DNA from: Haloglomus irregulare
GTDB lineage: Archaea > Halobacteriota > Halobacteria > Halobacteriales > Haloarculaceae
Assembly (NCBI RefSeq): GCF_007421925.1
Contig: NZ_QMDX01000003.1
Coordinates: 311,435-375,434 of the forward strand
Length of the DNA: 64,000 nucleotides
Reading direction: 5' to 3'
Part shown: positions 7,524 to 15,331 of the stretch, one piece after another
Layout: each line of letters begins with the position of its first letter
How positions within the stretch are numbered: position 1 is the stretch's first letter
Position numbers and translations under genes: made by a program
The notes under the pieces: model-generated
Databases searched by the model: none
What the model was told of the DNA's origin: nothing
Seen by the model: the letters and a program-made list of their open reading frames with translations, nothing else

Positions 7524-8267
7524 CTACCACTCCATCCCGCCGTTGACGGCGAGGATCTGCCCCGTCATGTAGGAGGCGTCCTCGCTGGCGACGAAGCGGA
7601 CGATACCGGCCACGTCGTCGACGGTGGCGAACCGGTTGAGCGGGATGCGGTCGAGGATCTTCTCCTGGACGCGCTCGGGGACCGTCTCCAGCATGTCCGT
7701 GGCGACGAACCCGGGCGCGACGCAGTTCGCCGTCGAGCCGGAGGAGGCCATCTCCAGGGCGATGGTCCGGGTGAACCCGAACAGCCCGGACTTGGTCGTC
7801 GCGTAGTTGGCCTGGCCGTAGTTGCCCTGCTGGCCGACCACGGAGGAGATGTTGATGAGGCGACCGTCCTCGGCCTCGCAGAGGTCCTCGAAGCAGGTCT
7901 TCGTGCAGTTGAACACGCCGCCCAGGTTCACGTCGATGACGCGCTGCCAGTCCTCGCGGGTCATGTTCGCGAACTTCTTGTCGACCGTGATGCCGGCGTT
8001 GTTCACCAGCACGTCGACGGGTCCCCACTCGTCCCGGACGAACTCGACCATCGCCTCTACCTCCGCCATCTTCGAGACGTCCGCCTGGGCCGGGATGGCC
8101 CGGCCGTCGCAGTCGTCCTCGATGTGGTCACACACCTCGTGGGCCAGCTCCTCGGAGGACCGGTAGTTGATGACGATGTCCGCCCCGTAATCGCCGAGCT
8201 CCTTCGCCACACCGCGACCGATACCACGCGACGCCCCCGTCACGAGGCAGGTCTGTCCGTCGAGCAT
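7524..8267 (-). CDS. phaB: Acetoacetyl-CoA reductase / 3-oxoacyl reductase (SDR)
   Basis: A 247-residue short-chain dehydrogenase. It shows the Rossmann TGASRGIGRG near the start, NNAG, the catalytic ISSVVGQQGNYGQANYATTK segment (Ser, Tyr, Lys) and the C-terminal NGGMEW seen in haloarchaeal PhaB. It reduces acetoacetyl-CoA to (R)-3-hydroxybutyryl-CoA with NADPH, the monomer for polyhydroxyalkanoate. I chose the ATG at 8265-8267 because it starts three residues before the conserved fold; an upstream GTG would add three residues. It follows phaC after 69 nt that contain a TATA-like tacgtattt, so it may also have its own promoter. Confidence 0.92.
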   Translation of the reverse strand: MLDGQTCLVTGASRGIGRGVAKELGDYGADIVINYRSSEELAHEVCDHIEDDCDGRAIPAQADVSKMAEVEAMVEFVRDEWGPVDVLVNNAGITVDKKFANMTREDWQRVIDVNLGGVFNCTKTCFEDLCEAEDGRLINISSVVGQQGNYGQANYATTKSGLFGFTRTIALEMASSGSTANCVAPGFVATDMLETVPERVQEKILDRIPLNRFATVDDVAGIVRFVASEDASYMTGQILAVNGGMEW

Positions 8268-8336
8268 GTGACACACGTACGCGCGGCAGGGGAAATACGT
8301 ATCGTCGGTCGCGGGGGTCGGTGTCCCGTCCTCGGG

Positions 8337-9773
8337 TCAGTCCCCCGCCTGCCCGACCCAGCTCTCGGCGCGGCTCGTGCCGACGCCGGCCAGCTCGGCC
8401 ACCCGCTCGACGTCGGCCGCGGCGAGTTCGGCGACCGTGACGATGCCGCCGTCACGGAGTCGCTCGGCGTAGGTCGGCCCGATGCCGTCGACCTCCTCTA
8501 AGTCGCCGCCCTCCGGGCCCGCGGGGTCGACGTCCTCGGCGTGGACCTCGGCGGCGGCCTCGTCGGACGTGACGCCCTCCTCTATGGCGGCCTCGTGATC
8601 GATGTCGATATCGATCCCAGCGGCGTCCGCGACGGCCTCCTCGACCGCAGCGAGGTGTTCGGGGTCGGTCGCGGACTTCTCGAGGTACCACTCCGCCACC
8701 CGGGGCCAGACGTCCCGGTGCGAGGAGCCCGACACCGCCAGCCCGATGTGGCCGGTCGAGTACTCGATGATCTCCGTGTCGTCGCTGCCGATGACCTCGT
8801 TGAACGGCTTGGAGGCGTCGGCCGGGATGAGGTGGTCGTACTCGCCCATGATCTGGAGGACCGGCATGTCGATCTCGGCGAGGTCGACGTGCTTCCCGTC
8901 GAGGACCAGTTCGTTGTTGTACAGCTTGTTCCCCTGGTAGACGTCCTCCAGGAACTGGACGTACGTGTCGCCGGCGACGTCGATGCCCTCGTCGAGCCAC
9001 CGCTCCATCCGCGCGAAGTTCTCCACGAAGTCGTCGTTCTCGACGTTGTCGAAGAAGCGGGCGTACTTCGAGACGTAGTTGGCGACGGGGTCCATCAGCG
9101 CGAAGCCGACGTCCAGCATCTCCGCGGGCATGTTGCCGAACGCCTCGGGCACGTCCCGGGGGTCGTAATGCTCGTCATCGCCCCACAGTTCGAGGACGCC
9201 GCCGGTACCGTCGAAGCAGAGGCCGGCGGCCATCAGCCCGAGTGTGCGGACCTTCTCCGGGTTGAGCGCGGCGTACATCGCGGTGAAGGTCCCGCCCATG
9301 CAGTAGCCCAGGATGTTGATGCTGTCCTGGCCGGAGCGCTCGCGGACCACGTCGACGCAGTTGTCGATGTAGCGCTCGACGTAGTCGTGTATCGTGAGGT
9401 GCCGGTCGAGCCGGGAGGGCTCGTTCCAGTCGATGAGGTAGACGTCGTGACCCGCCTCCAGCAGCCGCCGCACGACCGAGCGGTCGGGCTGCAGGTCCAG
9501 GATGAACGGCTTGTTGATGAGCGCGTAGACGATGAGGATGGGGACGTCGTGTTGGGTCTCGGTCTGGGACTCGTAGTGGAGCAGCTCCAGCTTGTTCTCC
9601 GTGTAGACGACCTCGCTGGGGGTGGTGCCGACCTCGACGGAGTCGAGCCGCTCGAGCTGGTCCGGGAGGACCTCGCCCGTCTCGACCGACTCCTGCATCG
9701 CCTCGGCCGCCTCGCGCTGGGTGTTCATCGCCAGCCGGAACGGGTCGAAGGACCGCTCGCCCTCGCTGGCCAT
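8337..9773 (-). CDS. phaC: Class III polyhydroxyalkanoate synthase, catalytic subunit, with C-terminal HhH domain
   Basis: A 478-residue alpha/beta-hydrolase-fold synthase that joins (R)-3-hydroxyacyl-CoA units into polyester on storage granules. The lipase-like box GYCMGG has the catalytic Cys near residue 158; the Asp lies in [10 protein letters not shown] and the His in [11 protein letters not shown]. After the catalytic domain comes an acidic linker and then about 50 residues ([18 protein letters not shown]) that form a helix-hairpin-helix-like domain. The ATG at 9771-9773 lies 1 nt after the phaE stop; a GTG three codons earlier would overlap phaE. It needs PhaE for activity in this class. 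Confidence 0.93.
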   Translation of the reverse strand: MASEGERSFDPFRLAMNTQREAAEAMQESVETGEVLPDQLERLDSVEVGTTPSEVVYTENKLELLHYESQTETQHDVPILIVYALINKPFILDLQPDRSVVRRLLEAGHDVYLIDWNEPSRLDRHLTIHDYVERYIDNCVDVVRERSGQDSINILGYCMGGTFTAMYAALNPEKVRTLGLMAAGLCFDGTGGVLELWGDDEHYDPRDVPEAFGNMPAEMLDVGFALMDPVANYVSKYARFFDNVENDDFVENFARMERWLDEGIDVAGDTYVQFLEDVYQGNKLYNNELVLDGKHVDLAEIDMPVLQIMGEYDHLIPADASKPFNEVIGSDDTEIIEYSTGHIGLAVSGSSHRDVWPRVAEWYLEKSATDPEHLAAVEEAVADAAGIDIDIDHEAAIEEGVTSDEAAAEVHAEDVDPAGPEGGDLEEVDGIGPTYAERLRDGGIVTVAELAAADVERVAELAGVGTSRAESWVGQAGD

Positions 9774-9774
9774 C

Positions 9775-10317
9775 TCATGCACCCCCGTCCTCGAGCTGCT
9801 TCAACACGCGGTCGAGCTTCGACTCGACGGCGTGCTGGCGGCGCTCCAGCTCGACCAGCCGCTCGCCCACCTCGTCGAGCTGCGTGCCGGTCGGCATCCC
9901 CATCCGCTCCAGGGTGTCCTCGCTCGCCTCGTTCACCTCTGACTGCATCTCCATCATCGACTCGACGAGCTGGCCGTTGGCCGCGGCGAAGGCGCTCGTG
10001 TCCATGACCTCCTTGAACGCCTCGTTGGCGCTCTGGAGCCAGATGTCACGGAGCTCGGTGAACGAGACGTCCTCGCCGGCCGCGGCGTCCTCCGTCCGCT
10101 CGACGAGCTGCTCGGCGGCGTCCATCCACACCTCGTAGGCCTGGGCGTAGCCCTCCATCCCGTCGGCGAACTCGTCCTCGTCGGGAACCGACGACTCCAT
10201 CGCCTCGGTCCAGGACTCCATGAAGGCCGACTGGGCCTCCATGCTGCCCTCCATCGATTCGCTCATCCGCTCCGCCATCTCCGCCCACTGTGATCCGAAC
10301 TCGTATGAATCGCTCAT
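9775..10317 (-). CDS. phaE: Class III PHA synthase subunit PhaE
   Basis: A 180-residue helical protein beginning [15 protein letters not shown], rich in Met, Glu and Ala, with a C-terminal coiled-coil segment ([26 protein letters not shown] kept in pieces here: [11 protein letters not shown] then KLDRVLKQL). It matches haloarchaeal PhaE in size and composition and lies directly before phaC. It forms the active heteromer with PhaC at the granule surface. A TATA-like cacttatgtc on the minus strand near 10346-10355 puts the transcription start close to the ATG, so the phaEC message is nearly leaderless. Confidence 0.88.
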   Translation of the reverse strand: MSDSYEFGSQWAEMAERMSESMEGSMEAQSAFMESWTEAMESSVPDEDEFADGMEGYAQAYEVWMDAAEQLVERTEDAAAGEDVSFTELRDIWLQSANEAFKEVMDTSAFAAANGQLVESMMEMQSEVNEASEDTLERMGMPTGTQLDEVGERLVELERRQHAVESKLDRVLKQLEDGGA

Positions 10318-10467
10318 GATGTACTAGCCGTTTATCACAGCTATGAAGACATAAGTGTGGGTGTGGCGCGTGTCGGCGGGGGGCAACGGGCTCGGGTTGG
10401 AACGCGTCGCCCTGTCGATTCCCGGCGTCAGACGGCCCGAGAGCCCCGTCTCTGCGGCCGCGTCGCG

Positions 10468-10806
10468 TCAGTCGTCCCCGTCGCGCTTGCGCTTGACCGG
10501 GATGACGACCGTCTGGACGATGTCGCCCTCCTCGATGTCGAGCGCCTCGCGCTCGGCGTCCGGGATGGAGATGCGCCCCCCGGACTGGACCCGGGTCTTG
10601 AACGTCGCCGTCTGTGCCATCGCACTGAGCTGCGGGGCGAGCCCGCCGCCGCCCTCGCCGCCGGCACCCGCCGCGCCGGTCACGCCACCGCCGCCCAGGA
10701 CCTGCTGGAGCATGCGCTGCTGCTGGCGAGTGGCCCCCTCGGCGGCCTCCTGCAGGTTCTTCAGCACCGTCGGCGTGAACAGCCCGTCGTCCTCGTCGTC
10801 TGCCAT
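10468..10806 (-). CDS. AbrB/SpoVT-domain PHA regulator (PhaR-like)
   Basis: A 112-residue protein. Residues 1-45 are helical and amphipathic (FTPTVLKNLQEAAEGATRQQ), then comes a glycine-rich linker, and residues about 66-112 form a swapped-hairpin AbrB/SpoVT DNA-binding domain (TFKTRVQSGGRISIPDAERE, then EEGDIVQTVVIPVKRK). In Haloferax mediterranei an AbrB-type protein encoded beside phaEC, called PhaR, represses granule genes and binds granules; this protein has the right size, domain and location. It has its own TATA-like ttttaacc upstream on the minus strand (about 10832-10840). Confidence 0.78.
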   Translation of the reverse strand: MADDEDDGLFTPTVLKNLQEAAEGATRQQQRMLQQVLGGGGVTGAAGAGGEGGGGLAPQLSAMAQTATFKTRVQSGGRISIPDAEREALDIEEGDIVQTVVIPVKRKRDGDD

Positions 10807-10941
10807 GATGGCGTCGCTAACGATGGCGAACGGTTAAAACTTGCGCGATTCACCACCTGAGGGCAACGAATACCGTCGAATGCCATGCCTTTCGGCCGAA
10901 CCGGTGTGGTTTTGTGTGCGTGGGCGCGTACGTACTGTGCA

Positions 10942-11592
10942 ATGAGTTCCGACTCCGGCTATCCGTCGTTCGTCGACTACTGGTCGCGAACCTCCACGGC
11001 GATGTTCGAGGGGCTGATCGAGGCGAACCGCGCCGCCGCGACCGCGTTCACCGGGGTCGGGCCGGCCGACACCACGAGTGCCGACGGCGGCAGCGACGGA
11101 CAGGACGACGAGCGCGGCGCCCGCGCCGAGGAGCGCATCGCCGCCGACGAGGACCTCCCGGAGTGGGAGACGAATCTCGAGGCCGACGGGCAGACGCTCT
11201 CGGTCGGGGACCGGGTCCGGTTCACCAAGCGGCTCACGGCCGCCGATGTCGACCGGTTCGCGGCCGCCTCGGGGGACACCAACCCGCTCCACCTCGACGA
11301 GGAGTGGGCCGCGGACACCCGCTTCGGCGACACCATCGCCCACGGCACGCTCGTCGCGGGCACCATCAGCGCCGCGCTCGCGCGGCTCCCGGGCGGCGTC
11401 GTCTACCTCTCGCAGGACCTGGAGTTCCGAGCCCCCGTCGATATCGGCGCCCGCGTCACCGCCGACATCGAGGTCGTGGAGGCGCTCGGCGGCGACCGGT
11501 TCCGCCTCCGCACCACCGTCGAGTCCGAGGACGCCACCGTCATCGATGGCGAGGCGGTCGTCCTCATCGAGGACGTCCCGCCGCGGAACTGA
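10942..11592 (+). CDS. phaJ: MaoC-like (R)-specific enoyl-CoA hydratase
   Basis: A 216-residue protein, divergent from the PHA regulator gene. Residues about 1-85 are variable and acidic; the hotdog domain follows, with the hydratase-2 motif FAAASGDTNPLHLDEEWA (catalytic Asp and His) and IAHGTLVAGTISAAL. Such enzymes hydrate trans-2-enoyl-CoA to (R)-3-hydroxyacyl-CoA, linking fatty-acid oxidation to PHA synthesis, which fits its place at the edge of the pha cluster. I chose the ATG at 10942, since the conserved haloarchaeal start SGYPSFVDYWSRTS follows; a TATA-like ggttttgtg lies about 30 nt upstream. Confidence 0.85.
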   Translation: MSSDSGYPSFVDYWSRTSTAMFEGLIEANRAAATAFTGVGPADTTSADGGSDGQDDERGARAEERIAADEDLPEWETNLEADGQTLSVGDRVRFTKRLTAADVDRFAAASGDTNPLHLDEEWAADTRFGDTIAHGTLVAGTISAALARLPGGVVYLSQDLEFRAPVDIGARVTADIEVVEALGGDRFRLRTTVESEDATVIDGEAVVLIEDVPPRN

Positions 11593-11602
11593 CGACATCT
11601 CC

Positions 11603-12481
11603 TCACTCCGCCAGGAACCCGCGGACCACGCGCTCGAACCGGTCGGGTGCCTCGCGGGGGGTCCAGTGGCCACAGTCCCCGAACAGCTCCAGCGACGCCC
11701 CCGTCCGCTCGGCCGCCCGTTCGGACCACGACGCCGGGAGCAACGGGTCCCGTTCCCCGTGGACGAACAGCGTCTCGGGCACGAGCGCGTCGAGCCAGCC
11801 GCTGTAGTCCGTCCGGAGCCCGCCGGGGCGGAACTCGTCGCGCTGCCAGGACGCCACCGTCCGACCGACAGCCGCCGACGCCACCGCCTCGTGCACGTCC
11901 GTCACCAGGTCCTCCGGCGGGGCGCCGCCGGTCATCGTCCGGAGGTGTTCGCGGACGGTCGCCCGGCTGCTCCCGATGCCCGCCCACCAGCCCCGATGCG
12001 CCAGCGGCGTCCGGAGCATCGCCGCCGCGGCCGGTCGCCACGGCGCGTCCGCGCCCAGCCCGTAGCTGTTGACCAGTACCAGCCGCTCGACGTCGTGGTC
12101 GAGCGCGTGGCCGAGCGCCACCCCGCCGCCCATCGAGACGCCGACCAGCGCCGGGGCGTCGAGGCCGCGGTCCGCGAGGAAGGCCCGGAGCGCCCGCGCG
12201 AAGAGGTCCGTCGTGTACGAGAGCCGGGGCTTCTCGCTCTCGCCGTGCCCCGGCAGGTCCGGCGCGTACACCCGCCGTTCGTCGGCCAGCGCGGGCAGTA
12301 GGTGCCGCCATGACACGTCGGCCGCGTCCAGCCCGATGCCGTGCAGTAGCACCACCGGCGGGGCGCCGGCGGGCCCGGCGACCCGGTAGCTGACCGTCGT
12401 CTCGCGGGGGTTTCCGCGGCCGTCTCCCGTCTCCAGGGTCGTCGCCCGGCGCTCACCCCGTGGCCCTGTCGGCTCGTTCAC
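11603..12481 (-). CDS. Alpha/beta-hydrolase
   Basis: A 292-residue hydrolase with GTG start at 12481. It has the oxyanion LLHGIGLDA, the nucleophile elbow GVSMGGGVAL (Ser), the acid in VHGERDPLLP (Asp) and FGDCGHWTP (His), a complete triad. The cap region (residues about 140-210) is helical. It resembles haloalkane-dehalogenase/ester-hydrolase types such as MhpC-like C-C hydrolases, but the substrate cannot be told. It is convergent with phaJ, 10 nt apart, so it is not part of the pha operon. Confidence 0.82.
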   Translation of the reverse strand: MNEPTGPRGERRATTLETGDGRGNPRETTVSYRVAGPAGAPPVVLLHGIGLDAADVSWRHLLPALADERRVYAPDLPGHGESEKPRLSYTTDLFARALRAFLADRGLDAPALVGVSMGGGVALGHALDHDVERLVLVNSYGLGADAPWRPAAAAMLRTPLAHRGWWAGIGSSRATVREHLRTMTGGAPPEDLVTDVHEAVASAAVGRTVASWQRDEFRPGGLRTDYSGWLDALVPETLFVHGERDPLLPASWSERAAERTGASLELFGDCGHWTPREAPDRFERVVRGFLAE

Positions 12482-12614
12482 GACACGACTGATGCGACCG
12501 AGGGGTAATCGCGTTTCGGGTGGTGATGGGGACAGGATAGAACCGTATGAGATGCGGGATTACCGCCGAAGATGGCCTGTTTTCCGGGAACATCGCTACG
12601 AACGAACGGGAGAC

Positions 12615-12935
12615 TCACTTCCACGGGTTCTGCGTCAGCTCTCCGGCCACCGCGCTGCCGACCCGGAGGCGGCAGTCGCTCGTCGGGACGGCGATACAGG
12701 GCAGCACGTAGCCGGCCTCGCGGTGGCGCGACTTCAGCGCCCGCGGCTCCCGCCGATGGTCGACGCTCCCCGCGAGCAACTCCGCCGTGCAGGTCGCGCA
12801 GGCCCCCGTCAGGCAGCCGAAGGGGAGCGGCTCGTCGGCGCGCTCGGCGGCCGCCACTACCGTCTCGTCGTCCGCCGCCGATATCGTCACCCGGCGACCG
12901 TCCGTCCACTCCAGCACGACCCGGTACGTGCTCAC
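12615..12935 (-). CDS. 2Fe-2S ferredoxin, co-translated with SBP56/methanethiol oxidase
   Basis: A 106-residue plant-type ferredoxin: LPFGCLTGACATCTAELL supplies three of the cluster cysteines (Cx4Cx2C) and YVLPCIAVP the fourth, the usual Cx4Cx2CxnC spacing. The GTG at 12933-12935 overlaps the TGA of the SBP56 gene (GTGA), so before the element arrived the two were read from one message. This tight coupling suggests the ferredoxin takes electrons from, or repairs, the SBP56-type enzyme; that is inference. With the element in place, translation coupling depends on what is left of the 3' part. Confidence 0.85.
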   Translation of the reverse strand: MSTYRVVLEWTDGRRVTISAADDETVVAAAERADEPLPFGCLTGACATCTAELLAGSVDHRREPRALKSRHREAGYVLPCIAVPTSDCRLRVGSAVAGELTQNPWK

Positions 12936-13114
12936 TGCCAGACGTCGCTGGTGCAGTCCCCGTCCGGCCACCGGATCTCGTGGGCTCGGGCCGGGCCCGC
13001 GGGCATCTCGCCGAAGTCGACGAGGAACTCCTGGTCCAGCGTCATCGTCCCGCGGCGGGGGTCCACGTCGGCCTTCAGCATCACCGAGCCGCGCTCGCCC
13101 TCCTCCGGGTAGAA

Positions 13115-13131
13115 CTGTTCTCCTCGTGGGA
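13115..13131 (+). repeat. 17-bp inverted repeat, element-side copy
   Basis: CTGTTCTCCTCGTGGGA at the left edge of the element is the exact reverse complement of 15315-15331, which is host coding sequence for SLFSSWD just outside the right edge. The two copies therefore face each other across the element rather than forming direct repeats. Confidence 0.9.
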
Positions 13132-13323
13132 GATACAGAAGTCACCTATATTATTCTGCTTTGCGGACGCCCTGCCGGACGCCGACCGGCCGCAACTCCC
13201 TCCGGGGTTTAATACCCCCTTTAACCCAGATTTGGGGGGTCCAGTCGCCCCGGCCGGCGCCGCCCCCGCTCGGAGGACGTATATCACGCTCGCGTCGCAC
13301 GACCATCTGAATGAGGTGGCGCC

Positions 13324-13647
13324 GTGAGCGATTCGGTCTCGGCGGTGCTCTCGACTGCGTTTGGCGCCGCTGTGGTGGCGGCGGGGGCGTGGTATCTGTC
13401 CGAGCGTTCGGCCGTGGGTAGCGCCCCGGACCCGGACCCGGACTCGCTGCTTGCGGGTTTTGGTGTTGAGGGGCACCGCGAGTGCTTCAAGAGTGGGCAG
13501 GCCCGGTGCGGGAGGGGACGCGCCGAGGAGACGAACCAACGGCGGTGTCCGTATATGTTCCCGCAGAACGTGGGTATGTCCCGGCCGGAGCGCAAGCGGC
13601 TGGAGTCGATGGTGCAAGCCGAGGAGCGACAGAGCGGGGGGCGGTAG
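13324..13647 (+). CDS. Small membrane protein with Cys-rich segment, element cargo
   Basis: A 107-residue ORF with GTG start. Residues about 5-24 form one membrane helix (VSAVLSTAFGAAVVAAGAWY), followed by a linker and a soluble part with three cysteines (HRECFKSGQARCG and RRCPYMFPQN) and a basic, helical C-terminus (RPERKRLESMVQ). No family was recognised. A TATA-like gacgtatatcacg lies about 45 nt upstream. As the only ORF besides the recombinase it is the element's sole visible cargo. The 274 bases after it, to 13923, hold no gene I can support, only a GGACGG/CCGTCC hairpin near 13799-13817. Confidence 0.6.
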   Translation: MSDSVSAVLSTAFGAAVVAAGAWYLSERSAVGSAPDPDPDSLLAGFGVEGHRECFKSGQARCGRGRAEETNQRRCPYMFPQNVGMSRPERKRLESMVQAEERQSGGR

Positions 13648-13923
13648 GTGAGTAGCCCCATGGGTGTAGTCTTTCGAGCGATTGAGCGGCCGTCTGCGGG
13701 CGCTCACGACCGTCGTGGAGACGCGACGCTCAGCGCACCGTGTTGGTCGCTCGGGAACGGAGGTGAGGGCGTTACGCGCCGCTGAGGAGTGCTGAAAGGA
13801 CGGGAGAAGCCCCGTCCAACACTATTTTATGATTCTCTCTCCGGACTCAAAGGCGTTTCGGCGGTTGACGCCGTCGGAGATGCTGACGCGACTCGCCGGT
13901 CGATGCCGACCGCGAGCGGCGCG

Positions 13924-15264
13924 TCAGTCGTCGGCGTTCATCAACTGGTCAATCTCGTCCGGGCCGAGGCTGGTCATGCCCTCGGCGATGTCCTCGGGGT
14001 CCGCTCCGTCGTCGCGCGCCATCTGCTGTTGCATCCAGGTTCCGAGGTTGTTGGCGAAGTCGGCCAGCAACTCGGCGTCGTGCCGGCCGTGGTCCTCGGC
14101 GGGGATACCGCCCTCACCCGGGACGCTGGGGTCCGTTTCCTCCTCGGCGCGGTGGGTGAGCGGCTGCTCGCAGTTGGGGCACCGTTCGGCGCCCTCCGGG
14201 AACCCGTCGCCACACTCGTCGCAGCGGTCGAGAGTCGGGCGTCCGATGATGGGTGTTCCGCCCGGGGAGGTCGGGTAGCCGAGCTTCTCCCGGATGGAGT
14301 CGTTCGTCAACTCGTCGGCCAGCGTGACGTAGGTGCTGAACTGACTGCTGTCGCCGTCCCAGTCGACGGTCTGCTTGATTTGCTGCTCGTTCAGATCCTC
14401 CAGGGCCAGCCGAGTGATAGCTGTGTGTCGGAACAGGTGGGGGTAGACGTTCTTTTCCAGCCCGGCACGGTCGGCAATCCGATTGATGTGGTCGCGGATG
14501 GTCTGGTCGTGCATGGTGTCGCCGGTGTCGTCGGTGTGAGGGGCGTTCGGGTAGGAGCAGAACACGGCGGGGTCTTCGTCGTCGTCGGCGGCGTAGGGAT
14601 GCACGTCCAGCCACTCGCGGAGGTAGTGTTTCGCCCACAGGAGGCTCTTAGACCCGCTGGCGCCCTTCAGGGCCGCTTCTTCGCTGTTCAGCCGGACTGT
14701 CATGGTCGGGCCGTCTTCTTCGACGTGTCGGAGCCGGAGGGTTCGGAGAGCATCCGAGCGGAGGCCCGTGGCGAGCGCGACCGCGATGTAGGCGCGCATC
14801 CGGGGGTCGTCGTAACACGCTTTCAGCAGCGCGTCAACGTCCTCCTGAAACAGCAGGTCGTCGGGAAAGAGGTCCCGCCCATCGTAGTCGTCTATCTCTA
14901 CGTCGTCAGGACTGATGTCGGAGTCCTCCCGATAGCGATAGAAGACTCTGAGGGCCTTCTGGTGGTTGGTGACGCCGATACCGTCGTCTTTGACTTCGGG
15001 ATGATGTCCTTCTCGAAACTGGTTCAGAACCTCCAGAACGTCGGTCAGGTCTGCGTCTACGAGGGGCGTGTCCATTCCTTCGGCAACTTTCCGGAGGTGG
15101 AACAGGTGAGATTCGACGGTGGCGAGGCTGATATCGCGGGCCTGGTCGTGGGTCTTGAAATCCATCACGGCGCTGTGGGTATCTTCCGTGACAAGGCCAT
15201 CTTCGACGGCTTGGGTCCAGCGCCGGACCTCGCCATCGAGTTTCTCGCGGTACTTTTCCGACAT
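13924..15264 (-). CDS. Tyrosine recombinase/integrase with C-terminal zinc ribbon
   Basis: A 446-residue site-specific recombinase. Residues about 1-115 are the core-binding domain (SAM-like helices). The catalytic domain has Arg169 in ATGLRSDALRTL, HLFR (His276, Arg279), a Trp at 302 and the nucleophile Tyr312 in FSTYVTL, the R-H-R-H/W-Y set. Residues 348-365 hold CDEC and CPNC, a zinc ribbon common in haloarchaeal integrases, and the rest is an acidic tail. It starts 46 nt inside the right end of the element, as integrases usually lie beside their attachment site. It would catalyse insertion and excision. Confidence 0.92.
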   Translation of the reverse strand: MSEKYREKLDGEVRRWTQAVEDGLVTEDTHSAVMDFKTHDQARDISLATVESHLFHLRKVAEGMDTPLVDADLTDVLEVLNQFREGHHPEVKDDGIGVTNHQKALRVFYRYREDSDISPDDVEIDDYDGRDLFPDDLLFQEDVDALLKACYDDPRMRAYIAVALATGLRSDALRTLRLRHVEEDGPTMTVRLNSEEAALKGASGSKSLLWAKHYLREWLDVHPYAADDDEDPAVFCSYPNAPHTDDTGDTMHDQTIRDHINRIADRAGLEKNVYPHLFRHTAITRLALEDLNEQQIKQTVDWDGDSSQFSTYVTLADELTNDSIREKLGYPTSPGGTPIIGRPTLDRCDECGDGFPEGAERCPNCEQPLTHRAEEETDPSVPGEGGIPAEDHGRHDAELLADFANNLGTWMQQQMARDDGADPEDIAEGMTSLGPDEIDQLMNADD

Positions 15265-15314
15265 GGCTTACGCCGTGCTTGCGACCGGAGAATAACAAAG
15301 GCTTTGTCTGATTG

Positions 15315-15331
15315 TCCCACGAGGAGAACAG
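15315..15331 (-). repeat. 17-bp inverted repeat, host-gene copy
   Basis: Reverse-complement partner of 13115-13131. This copy lies inside the 5' half of the SBP56 gene and is needed for the protein, so it predates the insertion. A 4-nt sequence (ATTG) separates it from the CTG at the right junction. Confidence 0.9.

Larger units (their letters stand above)
13118..15310. mobile_element. 2.19-kb integrative element with tyrosine recombinase
   Basis: Bounded by the two halves of the SBP56 gene, so its limits are set to within 3 bp by the interrupted reading frame: CTG stands at both junctions (13115-13117 and 15308-15310), either a 3-bp duplication or the crossover. It carries a tyrosine recombinase on the minus strand near the right end, a small membrane protein gene on the plus strand and about 270 bases of non-coding DNA between them. 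No replication gene, capsid gene or transposase is visible. Short AT-rich patches (13138-13160, 13205-13232, 13820-13835) contrast with the host gene. Confidence 0.85.

Noticed and set aside
14906..15310. C-terminal extension of SBP56 reading into the element
   Set aside because: After the Gln codon the frame is opposite integrase coding sequence and shows no family similarity; the true C-terminus is at 12932-13114.
13115..15331. Classical attL/attR direct repeats or transposon terminal inverted repeats
   Set aside because: Only 3 bp are directly repeated at the junctions, and the 17-bp inverted match has one copy inside host coding sequence, so neither label fits cleanly.
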